A DNA stretch of 64,000 nucleotides from Caenorhabditis remanei (taxonomy: Eukaryota; Nematoda; Chromadorea; Rhabditida; Rhabditidae): the NCBI RefSeq assembly GCF_010183535.1, contig NC_071332.1, positions 1,426,001 through 1,490,000 on the forward strand, written 5' to 3'. The notes beneath the pieces are model-generated. The model made no database searches and had not been told where the DNA came from. It saw only the letters and a program-made list of their open reading frames with translations. The position numbers and the translations under genes were made by a program. This document shows, in pieces, positions 1 through 9,638 of the stretch; the stretch's first letter is position 1, and the number at the start of each line of letters is the position of its first letter.

Positions 1-2043
1 AGAAACGAGTCTGCTTCTCTGAGTGTCTCTTCCCTTCTTTTCAGCTGTCTTGCTTCAAACGCTTATTTCTTTAGAACGCAAAGAGCTATCAAAAAGTTGT
101 AAACTAATAAAATATGTGAAATTTTATGCTCTACATTTTTGTAGTTGTCAACTTTTTCATAGCTCTTCACGGTTTCGAGATACGCGCTTTCAAAGGTTGG
201 GTGCCTAAACATGAGCGAGAGGAAAAGAGAGGGGAAGACGCAGAGAAGCGAGAGTGTCTGGCTTCTCTGCGTCTCGCCTCTTCTGTGGCTTGTTGCGAAA
301 ATTGTGTATATTTCTGAAATTTAAAGAGGCTAAGAAAAAATTTCAAAAAATCGAGACTCTACCTTCTCTGGGCTCTCTCCGCTCTCTTTCATTTTTTGTG
401 ACCCGCCCATCTTTAAAGGCGCGTAACTCAAAAACTGAAAGAGCTATCAAAAAACTGTCAATTACAAAAATGTAGAGTTAGACTTGTTGTATATGTAACA
501 TTAAATTGAATCTGGTATAGTGAGACAGTCGGAGATCGTGAGAGAGCGCAGAGAAGCTAGAGTGTCTGACTTCTCTGCACACTGCTTATTTTTGCTGCCT
601 TACTTTAAAGGCGCATAACTCAAAAGTTTGGGTACCAATCAAAAAACTGTCACCTACAAAAGTGGAAAGTTAGACATACTGTATATACTGACAAAATTTC
701 GAACGTTTAGGTTTATACACTAAAAAACTACATGATGTTTAAGTTAGCCTTCAAAAAATGTGGAAATGGAAGTTAAATGTAATCCTTGTAGTAAGAAGAC
801 GAAACCACTCGAAAATCGAAAACCACTAAAAGATAATTGTGAGTTTTCCGTTTCATTCTCGTTATTATTACTACTATACTTTGTCACTTTTGAATCATTA
901 GCCCGAAAAACGGAATCAAAACGGAGACGCCCCCAAAAAAACTATACAATGATACACTGAGAGAAAAGATATGTTCATGCAAATGAATATATTCGGAAAG
1001 TAAGGGAAGAAACGACCTTGAGTAAGGAAAGCAGCAGGTGGACAACGAAGAAGAAGAGACAGTGATAAATATTCGGTCGAAAAAGGAGGAGAAGGTGTTC
1101 CGTGGTTGGGATGAAGACGTGAAAAAGAAGATAGAAGAAGAAGGAGATGAGGATAAGGAGAAGCTGTTGATTTATGATAATGTACATATAAAAGTGTGAG
1201 AAACTAGGGAGGCGGACCACATATTGGAATGTTGTATTTATACTAGTGATATCACTAAGAAACTTTGAGGTGGCGCCACGGGGTCAGATGATGTCTCCCT
1301 AAAACAAATTTGTATTCATTTTGTAGATCAAGTTAATGGCTTCATTTTTGCAGTTGGAAGTTTTTTGATAGCTCATCACGCTTTCGAGATACGCGCTTTT
1401 AAAAATTGATGGAGGGGGAGAGAGAGAGGAGGAGGGCGCAGAGATTCTAGAGTGTCTGGCTTCTCTGCGTCTCTCCCTCTCTTTTCAGGGGCGGCTACCT
1501 TTAAAGGCGCATAACTCGAGAACATGAAGAGCTATCAAAAAGTTGTCAACTACAAAAATGGAGATACAGGTTTGATCTACAGATTCGAAAATAATTTTCT
1601 CAATTCGGACTAAACCGGACTAAGTTATAAGCTGTCAAAGCTAGGCATTTTTCATTTTATTTAATTTTTGAACGCTCATATCTCAAAAGCGTGAAGAGCT
1701 ATCAAAAAATTGTCAACTACAAAAATGAAGGTCTAGGTTTGATCTACAAGATGAATGTAAATTTTGAAATATAAAAACAGGGCATAATGCATTTCTTCTC
1801 CTTTCGAAAGACTTATTTTGATTGATTGATAAAACTCGTTGAAAACAAAATTGCACGTAGAAAACTGATAAGAACGTGAGAAAAAAAGATTTAAGCCCTG
1901 GAAATAAGTGGGCTAAGCTGATTATGACGGGTAAAGTACGTTCAGACATTTCGACGTGAGAGTTTTCGAAAAATTGCTCTAAAATTGGCTAGAATTGAAA
2001 TGTAATACACTGGTGTGCTCTTAAAAAGAAGAAAAAATAATTT

Positions 2044-2115
2044 GGGAGTAATGGGAGTCGAACCCTGGATGCGAGAATGGTGGCCGGAAATTCTACCAGT
2101 TGAGCCATCCGGGGG
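2044..2115 (-). other. tRNA-like sequence (pseudogene or SINE head)
   Basis: Read on the minus strand there is an A-box-like TGGCTCAACTGGTAGAA and, about 30 bases on, a B-box GGTTCGACTCC, the internal Pol III promoter layout of a tRNA. The sequences either side do not pair into an acceptor stem and the anticodon arm is not convincing, so I do not call a working tRNA. Confidence 0.5.
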
Positions 2116-2552
2116 CAAAGTGGCGCACGGGTGCTGAGGGCATATAAGAAGGCGGTCGAGCCGCGCGAGAAAAGGAAAATGCGTTTCTCAAATCTGGAAG
2201 ACTTACAGTACCTACATAGGTATTTCTGATTCTTTATGTTCCAGCGACCATAATCTAAAAGAAAGTCTCCACACAGCATCTGACCTGCAGAAAATTGGAA
2301 ATCAGAAGCGCCTGGAGAAGCGAGCGGTTGGTCCAAATGTATCAACGAAGCGTGATGAATTCGAAAAGTTCTCTCGGGAATCAAATCCCGGTGAGAGGCC
2401 AAAACATTGTGAGAGAATTGCGGATAGAAGAAGAAAGAGATTCCGCGACGCTCTCTGCAGGACGCAATAATCCTATTACACAATCGACCATACATGTTCC
2501 AATTTCCCCCCTCCTCCAGATACATATACCTACTTTCCATTGTTGAGGATAT

Positions 2553-2565
2553 GGGGGGGGGGGGG
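2553..2565 (+). repeat. 13-base poly-G tract
   Basis: An uninterrupted run of 13 G lies in the group A repeat region. Long mono-G tracts are potential G-quadruplex formers. A longer one (21 G) is at 22282. Confidence 0.9.
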
Positions 2566-4559
2566 AGGATGAGGGTGATACCTACCTTTCAAAGTTTTTG
2601 AGATCAGAAAAAACTTAGGAATCAAAGGTTCCATGGTGACATTTTTGATACCTGGATAATAGGTCTACTTTGAGAGTGCGTCATAGCTTTATGTTTAGAA
2701 AGAATGATATGAAATTAGATGGGTTTGATAGATCAAGTCAGGAGCTTCATTTTTGTAGTTGACAGTTTTTCGATAGCTATTTTAGCCTTTGAGATACGCG
2801 CCTTCAAAGGAAGATACCATTCATATCTACCTGAAGACATCTTCAATGATTTACCAACTTTGAGATTGCGTCATGGCGATATTTTTAGACATGAAATTAG
2901 ATGGGTTTGATAGATCAAGTCAAGAGCTTCATTTTTATAGTTGACAATTTTTCAATAGCTCTTCAAGATTTCGAGATACGCGCCGTTGAAGTTAGGCGCC
3001 TGGAGCAGTGAGGAGAGGGAGGGGCGCAGAGATGTCAGGTTTCTCTGCGCTCTCTCACTTTTATACACTGTCTCACTGTTTTGAATGTATACAGGTTGCA
3101 CAGATCAAGTATAGAGCTTTATTTTTGTACTGAACACTTTTTTGATAGCACCGCCCACTTTTGAGATATACGCATTTAAAGAGAGGTACACATTTAGAGC
3201 GCGCCCTCCGGGAAGCTCATATCACTTATCTTTGGAGGCTTATATCTCAAAAACTAAAGAAGCTACCAAAAAGTTGTCAACTACAAAAATATAGCCTTAT
3301 CCTTGATCTACACAACCAATTTAAATTAAATTTGCCTAAAACAATTTGTAGTCCTGTATCAAGCTTCCAAAGTTAGACATCACAAAAAATATGGAGAAAC
3401 GAGAGTCAGATGTGTTATCATGTTATCATTTCCCTTTTATGGAAACAAATAGGGCAAAGTGCGTTTTCAAAGAATTATTTTGATTGACTGATACTGATAG
3501 ATTATAAATAATCGGAAAGTGTTCTGAAACAAAAAAAAAGAATACTGATAAGGGAAGTGATAAAAATGGTTTAAGCCTGGGAAGTAGGTGGGCTAAGCTG
3601 ATTGGATGGGTAAAGTACGTTTTTTTGAAGAAAAAGAAGGTAAAAAGGTTCTAAATTTCAGTTTCAGTTTCAGAGTTTCAGATATCTCAAAACTGCGAAT
3701 AGCTACCAAAGAATTGTCAACTATAAAAATGAAGATTAAGATTTGAGCTACATTTTTATAGTTTACAACTTTTTGATAGCTATTCACGTTACTGAGATAT
3801 AAGGCTTCAAATATAAGTGAAGATACAGTTCAGAAAAACCACTATATCTCAAAAACATAAAAAGATATTTAAAAGTTGTTAATTACAAAAATATTCTACT
3901 CAACATTTTCTAGAACTTGATATGAAAATCACATTTTTAGCTACAATAGCCACTGTGATAGAAGGCTTCAAAGAAAACAGAGATGCAGAGAAGGCAGACA
4001 CCCTCGCTTCTCTGCGTCCTCTCTCTCTCACTCAACACCTCTTATCTTTGAAGCGTTATATCTCAAAAGCGTGAATAGCTATCAAAAAATGGTTAACTAC
4101 AAAAATGAAGATCTAGTTTTGATCTACATAACCAATATAACAAGTCAGACATCGTATAAGAAAGAGAGAGCGCAGAGAAGCGAGAGTGTCTGTTTTCTCT
4201 GCGTCCCTCCCCTCCCCAGAACTGGGTGTCTATCTTTAAAGGCGCGTATCTCAGGAACGTGAATAGCTATCAAAAAACTGTCAACTGCAAAAATGAAGTT
4301 CTAGACTTGATCTATCGAACCCATTTAATTTCATGTCTAAAAAATTTCGCCATGACGCAATCTCAAAGTTGATAAATCATTGAAGATGTCTTCAGGTAGG
4401 TATGAAAGGTATCTTCCTTTGAAGGCGCGTATCTCAAAGGCTAAAATAGCTATCGAAAAACTGTCAACTAAAAAATGAAGACCTATCCTTGATCTATCGA
4501 ACCCATTTAAATTCATGTCATTCGAGCTAAAAATAAGGTCGTTACGCAATCTCAAAGTA

Positions 4560-5200
4560 GAGCTATTATCCAGGTACGGGATCTCAATGTCAGAAATGAA
4601 AGCATTGTTGTAACGTAAACTGTTAATGTTAACTATGCAGAATGATTAATACTGCCACCTTATTAAATTCAAATTCACACTTCGAGACCAAATCATGAAC
4701 TGATAGTGTAGACAGTTGTCAACACAAATGATAAATCTGCCCATCATCATAAGGAAACACGAAAAAAAAGGAGGGAGAGAAGGGTGGGTCTTCTCCTTCT
4801 CAGAGAGAGACAAACTATCTTCATCTTCCCCTTAGAAACTTGTTGGAAACAAAACATTTGAAGGAAAAAGTGGGGAAGGACAAACGTTCCCCCTCTCATC
4901 AATGTTTTCTTATCATAATCTCTCCGTTTTTCGGCAAAAAAGATATGAAGGGGGGAATATGAAAAAACTTGTATTTTTTCATATATGGCAAACTATTTAT
5001 ATAAATCCAATGCGCGATCACTTGCACTATTCCGGCTAGATGGGGATGGGATGACGACGAGTACATTGGGTGTTGATGAGATATATAGGGGGATTTTATG
5101 GGTGTTTGATAGAATTGGGGAATTATGGATAGATAGCTAAATAGGCATATGACAGAAGGAGAAAGTTCTGAAATGAGGAGGGCAGGGCTACCAATGCATT
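4560..5200. other. Gene-free stretch, no recognisable feature
   Basis: I see no exon with convincing splice sites and no member of the repeat families. The 105-codon minus-strand frame at 4899-5216 is low-complexity and hydrophobic without a family resemblance. Confidence 0.5.
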
Positions 5201-5330
5201 CGCGCTCTATTGACAAGAATGGTACATTTTTTTCGCGTCACGGTGAACATTAGAATTCATATAGCCTGGTATAGTATGCACGAATATTCACCATGACGCA
5301 AAAATGTACCATTATTATCAATAGAGCGCG
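5201..5330. repeat. Short inverted-repeat MITE, 130 bp
   Basis: The ends CGCGCTCTATTGACAA and its inverted partner CAATAGAGCGCG bound the element. Further in, AATGGTACATTTTT is matched by AAAAATGTACCATT, and CGTCACGGTGAA by TTCACCATGACG. No open frame is present. Confidence 0.75.
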
Positions 5331-5700
5331 GCTGGATTGGCCGTCATCGAGGAACACTTTTGGGATGTGAACCCTGAGAGGGAGATTTAAGTCTCACAAC
5401 CCACAGTCTCCCAGACTCCGAGTAAGAACTGCAAGGAAATTTTTGATCTACCCTCATGAAACGAAAAATTTGAGAAATTAGCAGGTCTACAAATTTATTT
5501 ATTTGATTTTTAGCTAAAAGCTCTATGTCAGGAATGAGAAAATTTCAGTTTTAGAATTATTCTGAGAACATTATCCACCCATTCAATCCAAAAAGTCCTG
5601 GTTTTATATATTATTTCAGGTCGAAATGGCAATTTTTTATTTTGATTTCGGAAAAATCTACGGGATTTGTTCATTTCTCAACATTATCCAACGAATGATA

Positions 5701-5889
5701 TCTCAAAACGTGCTCCGGAGATTTTTACACATTTCTGTAGGACGGTTTTTTAATTTGTTCATTAGTTTTCGAGAAAAAAACAAAAAATTGAAAAAAATTC
5801 GGAATTTGATCGATTTCTCAAAAACTAATGAGCAAATTGAAAAACCGTCCTACACAAATGTGTAAAAATCTCCGGAGCACGTTTTGAGA
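5701..5889. mobile_element. Nested 189-bp MITE with TA target duplication
   Basis: The terminal inverted repeats TCTCAAAACGTGCTCCGGAG at 5701 and its inverse ending 5889 are flanked by TA (5699-5700 and 5890-5891). The undisrupted right arm of the host element (about 7470-7485) shows the empty site with a single TA, which fixes the boundaries. TA duplication and long inverted repeats fit a Tc1/mariner-type non-autonomous element. Confidence 0.9.
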
Positions 5890-6004
5890 TACAGTACCGC
5901 TCAAAAGTATATTAACTTTTTGTTTTTTAATCATAACTTATCTCAAATAGGTCCGATTGAGCTGGAACTTTGGGAAAACATTTATTGTAGAGTTTTTAAT
6001 ATAT

Positions 6005-6253
6005 TTACACAAAATTTGGGTAAAAAATCATGTTCCAAAAGTTTTTTGCACAATTTTCGAAAATCTCAAAAATGCGAAAAAATGGCATATTTTTGTTTAA
6101 ATGATCAGTGTATCGAAAACAGGTTGTAGAAACAGTGTTTATGATAGTTTTCCGTAAGACATAGTCTACTTCTTCAATTTTTGAGTACTGGTCCGCAATC
6201 CTAGGCATGCTTTCCATGTATCCCATTCCGGCAAAGTATGGTGATTGAGACAT
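6005..6253 (-). CDS. Unidentified 82-residue frame, left-arm copy
   Basis: This is the mirror copy of the frame at 7117-7365. It starts with MSQSPYFAGMGYMESMPRI and stays the same through the conserved part, differing only at the last few residues. It sits within the foldback element, so it is element cargo and not a host gene. The C-terminal third is Phe/Asn-rich and AT-driven. I do not recognise the protein. Splicing into the unique centre cannot be excluded. Confidence 0.4.
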   Translation of the reverse strand: MSQSPYFAGMGYMESMPRIADQYSKIEEVDYVLRKTIINTVSTTCFRYTDHLNKNMPFFRIFEIFENCAKNFWNMIFYPNFV

Positions 6254-6714
6254 TTGGAGTTTTGAAGTTCGAACTACTGTAAAGTAGTTTATTTTCGTAG
6301 AAAACAGTAGCGGTTTACCCGAAACTGTTCAAAAAACAATAAAGAACAATTTAAAAATAACCCGATTCTGATACAAGCTTTCAATCAGTTTTTGGAGACG
6401 CTGAAACGTCAACTAGAGGTTTTCCGGAATGGCAATCTGACACGTTCCGGATCTAAATTTCATAATTATCTGGAACCCTTGTCATCAAAACTTCAGACAA
6501 TTATTATTTCAGTATCTGTCAATATTTTGAACCATATTCTGAAGCACAAATTTGTTTGAAAGTATGTGCACACTAAAAAATAACTACGCAGTATCCACGT
6601 TCTAACTGCAGTTTTTGCCTACAGTATGAAAATATAATAAAACGTGAGTCAATAGGTTTTTAATTGTTATAAATCTATTGAAGTGTTTTTCTGATGTGGA
6701 AAACTAAAAAATAA

Positions 6715-6978
6715 TCAGCTAGACACTATTTCTTGAGAAAATAAAGAATTAAAAAATTTTGAGTTTTTTGAAATGCCATTTACTAATTTGCAGAGAATGG
6801 CACAACTCTCAATTACAAATTTGTGCTTCAGAATATGGTTCAAAATATTGACAGATACTGAAATAATAATTGTCTGAAGTTTTGATGACAAGGGTTCCAG
6901 ATAATTATGAAATTTAGATCCGGAACGTGTCAGATTGCCATTCCGGAAAACCTCTAGTTGACGTTTCAGCGTCTCCAA
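6715..6978 (-). CDS. Unidentified frame in element right arm (partial)
   Basis: The frame is open upstream of 6978 as well (residues NNPILIQAFNQF precede LETLKRQLEVF), so no ATG start is apparent and this is probably an internal exon. It reads a helical, Lys/Arg-containing segment ending near ILKHKFV and then extends into the unique centre. The left arm carries the same peptide on the plus strand at about 6345-6558, where it stops directly after HKFV. It diverges from the frame starting at 7117 with about 140 bp between them. No family is recognised. Confidence 0.35.
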   Translation of the reverse strand: METLKRQLEVFRNGNLTRSGSKFHNYLEPLSSKLQTIIISVSVNILNHILKHKFVIESCAILCKLVNGISKNSKFFNSLFSQEIVSS

Positions 6979-7116
6979 AAACTGATTGAAAGCTTGTATC
7001 AGAATCGGGTTATTTTTAAATTGTTCTTTATTGTTTTTTGAACAGTTTCGGGTAAACCGCTACTGTTTTCTACGAAAATAAACTACTTTACAGTAGTTCG
7101 AACTTCAAAACTCCAA

Positions 7117-7365
7117 ATGTCTCAATCACCATACTTTGCCGGAATGGGATACATGGAAAGCATGCCTAGGATTGCGGACCAGTACTCAAAAATTGAAGAA
7201 GTAGACTATGTCTTACGGAAAACTATCATAAACACTGTTTCTACAACCTGTTTTCGATACACTGATCATTTAAACAAAAATATGCCATTTTTTCGCATTT
7301 TTGAGATTTTCGAAAATTGTGCAAAAAACTTTTGGAACATGATTTTTAACTCAAATTTTGTGTAA
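7117..7365 (+). CDS. Unidentified 82-residue frame, right-arm copy
   Basis: ATG at 7117 opens MSQSPYFAGMGYMESMPRI, followed by a charged stretch (DQYSKIEEVDYVLRK), ending at a TAA after an AT-rich tail. The identical frame is repeated in inverted orientation at 6005-6253. Retention of the same start and frame in both arms reflects the palindrome and is not independent evidence of selection. No signal peptide, zinc-binding motif or catalytic triad is visible. It may be a captured exon or part of a degenerate transposase. Confidence 0.4.
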   Translation: MSQSPYFAGMGYMESMPRIADQYSKIEEVDYVLRKTIINTVSTTCFRYTDHLNKNMPFFRIFEIFENCAKNFWNMIFNSNFV

Positions 7366-8038
7366 ATATATTAAAAACTCTACAATAAATGTTTTCCCAA
7401 AGTTCCAGCTCAATCGGACCTATTTGAGATAAGTTATGATTAAAAAACAAAAAGTTAATATACTTTTGAGCGGTACTGTATCATTCGTTGGATAATGTTG
7501 AGAAATGAACAAATCCCGTAGATTTTCCCGAAATCAAAATAAAAAATTGCCATTTCGACCTGAAATAATATATAAAACCAGGACTTTTTGGATTGAATGG
7601 GTGGATAATGTTCTCAGAATAATTCTAAAACTGAAATTTTCTCATTCCTGACATAGAGCTTTTAGCTAAAAATCAAATAAATAAATTTGTAGACCTGCTA
7701 ATTTCTCAAATTTTTCGTTTCATGAGGGTAGATCAAAAATTTCCTTGCAGTTCTTTCTCGGAGTCTGGGAGACTGTGCAACCGTAAACAGTTTTCCTGAA
7801 AAAACCAAAAAATTTTTTTTCATATTTTGTCGCACAAATGGTGCATCGATACTCAAGGCGATGCACCATGGTCATTTTTGATAGGAGAGCACATTTTATG
7901 TTTGAAATTTGCTTTTTTTACTAAAAAGTTTTATTTCAATTGGTTGGAAATGGAAAAAAAACTTTTTTTTACATTTTTGCTTGAAATTTTTTTTTCCTAA
8001 AGTTTGCCACAATATTATTTTTAATTTGTTTTTACCGA

Positions 8039-8224
8039 ATTATTATGAATTCATTTTTATCTGTGCATGGGAAGACCGCGCCGCACTCGCGCGGCGGCCA
8101 CGCCCACTCCCATTTTAACGCTGCGTTCCATTTTTGAACACTGTCGCAAAAAATGGGCGTGGCCGCCGCGCGAGTGCGGCGCGGTCTTCCCATGCACAGA
8201 TAAAAATGAATTCATAATAATTTT
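8039..8224. repeat. GC-rich palindromic MITE, 186 bp
   Basis: About 70 bases at each end are inverted copies, from ATTATTATGAATTCA inward through TGCATGGGAAGACCGCGCC and CGCACTCGCGCGGCGG to GCCACGCCCA. The GC content is far above that of the surrounding AT-rich DNA. No coding capacity. Confidence 0.8.
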
Positions 8225-8465
8225 AGCGCGTTTTGTAGATCAAATCTAGGGCTACATTTTTGTAGGTGACAACTTTTTGATAGCACCGCCCACTTTTTAG
8301 ATATGCGCCTTTAAAAAGAGGTATCCTTTTAGAGCACGCCCTCCAGGAAGCTCATATCACTTATCTTTGGAGGCTTATATCTCAAAAACTAGAGAAGCTA
8401 TCAAAAAGTTGTCAACTACAAAAATGTAGCCCTAGATTTGATCTACAAAATCCACTAAAATTCGG
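8225..8465. repeat. Complete group A MITE without the central hairpin
   Basis: The ends TTTTGTAGATCAAATCTAGG and the inverse CCTAGATTTGATCTACAAAA match almost exactly. Inside are TGACAACTTTTTGATAGC and its partner. The copy lacks the GACGCAGAG core, and is the cleanest example of the group's terminal repeats in the window. Confidence 0.85.
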
Positions 8466-8744
8466 TAAAAACAGACAAAAAATGTTGTTGTGGCATCATG
8501 GCAAACTTTGGATATTTTCAAGCAGCTTTTTTTTTAATCAAAAAAAAATTTGATTTTTTGCATAATAAACCAATTGAAATGAAATTTTTTCGAATATATT
8601 TTTATTTCAAACGCAAAACGAATTATTCTATCAAAAATAACCAAAAAATCGCAAAAAACACTCCAAATGGTGCATCGCCACAATATCGATGCACCATTTG
8701 AGTGACAAAATACTAAAAATCGTTTTTTTTTTTCAGGAAAACTG

Positions 8745-9638
8745 AATTTGATTGACAGTACGTGTCGAAAATACCAAAAAATCGGAAAATTTGAATATTT
8801 GGACAAAAAAAAATGAATAAAAATGCAAATGATGTGATAAAATACGAAAACGGTGGTTTTTGAGCATTTAAAATAAAATAAAAACATCAAAAATGGAAAA
8901 AAAAATTCGGAATTTCTTCTAATTCTGATTCAAAGCCGAAAATTTGACATTTTCCCGAAAAAATACGGTTTTCACCGTAAAAATCCGTTTTGGTGTCGAT
9001 TTACGCGCGTAAATCCACACCAAAACGAAATATCAAAAGTTTAACCGGTTTTTGAGCATTTAAAACTAAAAAAAAAGTCAGAAAATGGGAAAAATAGCGT
9101 TTTCTGATAGAAAGTAGCCATTTTCAGCGTTTTGATGTCGATTTACGAGCGTAAATCCACACGAAAAATTAAAAGTTCAACTAATCATTCTCATCGCCGA
9201 AAACGATAAAAAAGATGAAAAAATCGAAAAAAAACTTGTCTAAAAAGTGATGAATTGCTTTCTACGCCTTCCGTTTTCATCGTCATGAAAGATATAAAAT
9301 TTGGAAAAAGGACAGCAAGAGACAACTTGCAAAAACGCGAACACTTTTATCAAAAAGCCTGTTTTCTCCCTGTTATAACATATATATCTCTAGTTGCTCT
9401 CTCCTAGTTCTCCGTATGATTTCAAGTGCTCACACGGTATGAGGGGGAAAGGGGGGAAGTTATCGGGGTAGGAGAGGGAAGGGACACATGCATAATGAAA
9501 ATCAATTTATACAAATTATGACAGAAATTCGAGAAAATGTATAAGAGAATGCGACAAAAAAGTGCGACAAAATGAAAATCAGTTTTTTTTAACTCTAATA
9601 CAAATTATGTCAAAAATTGCGAAAAAATATATATTATA
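8745..9638. other. AT-rich intergenic DNA with small palindromes
   Basis: An almost perfect palindrome around GATTTACGCGCGTAAATC lies at 8988-9026 and a degenerate copy at about 9125-9160. A purine-rich run is at 9440-9490. I see no gene. Confidence 0.6.

Larger units (their letters stand above)
60..4515. repeat. Cluster of MITE group A copies (about ten, some truncated)
   Basis: The whole stretch is built from one repeat. The outer arms read GTAGATCAA, then ACATTTTTGTAGTTGACAAC, then TTTTTGATAGCT, then GAGATACGCGCCTTTAAAG, and recur inverted at the other end. Many copies have a central hairpin whose arms are GACGCAGAGAAGCGAGAG and CTTCTCTGCGTCTC. Fairly complete copies lie near 127-486, 1323-1585, 3100-3330 and 4150-4510; hairpins are at about 230-290, 543-580, 1430-1475, 3975-4020 and 4168-4205. 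Arms differ between copies, so this is an old, repeatedly reinserted family. No transposase or host gene is visible here, so these are non-autonomous elements. Confidence 0.85.
5402..7777. mobile_element. 2.4-kb palindromic composite transposon with 5-bp target duplication
   Basis: The termini CACAGTCTCCCAGACTCCGA (5402) and its inverse (ending 7777) are flanked on both sides by CAACC (5397-5401 and 7778-7782), which reads as a 5-bp target-site duplication. The arms stay near-identical for over 1 kb: left about 5402-6557, right about 6819-7777, around a unique centre of about 260 bp. Each arm carries the same two frames pointing apart (see 6005, 7117 and 6715 entries). The left arm alone is interrupted by a nested MITE (5701-5889). 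The superfamily is not recognised; the 5-bp duplication excludes Tc1/mariner (TA) and PIF/Harbinger (3 bp). Confidence 0.85.
7788..8744. repeat. Foldback element hosting two nested elements
   Basis: The left arm begins CAGTTTTCCTGAAA (about 7788) and the right arm ends TTTCAGGAAAACTG (about 8744). Both arms carry the ATGGTGCATCG/CGATGCACCAT hairpin (about 7838-7872 and 8668-8700) and an inverted AATTGGTT/AACCAATT pair. Inside sit the palindrome at 8039-8224 and a group A copy at 8225-8465. Confidence 0.6.

Noticed and set aside
975..1220. Minus-strand 81-codon hydrophobic ORF
   Set aside because: It is low-complexity Leu/Phe/Tyr from purine-rich DNA, with no splice context or family resemblance.
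2044..2115. Functional tRNA gene
   Set aside because: Box A and B are present, but the acceptor halves do not pair and the anticodon arm does not form.
1989..2540. 183-codon minus-strand ORF
   Set aside because: It runs through a tRNA-like sequence and repeat DNA; composition is not protein-like and no conserved motif is seen.
4899..5216. 105-codon minus-strand ORF
   Set aside because: It ends in a MITE terminus and shows no domain or exon signals.
8534..8890. 118-codon minus-strand Phe/Lys-rich ORF
   Set aside because: It follows from A/T homopolymer composition in a foldback arm.
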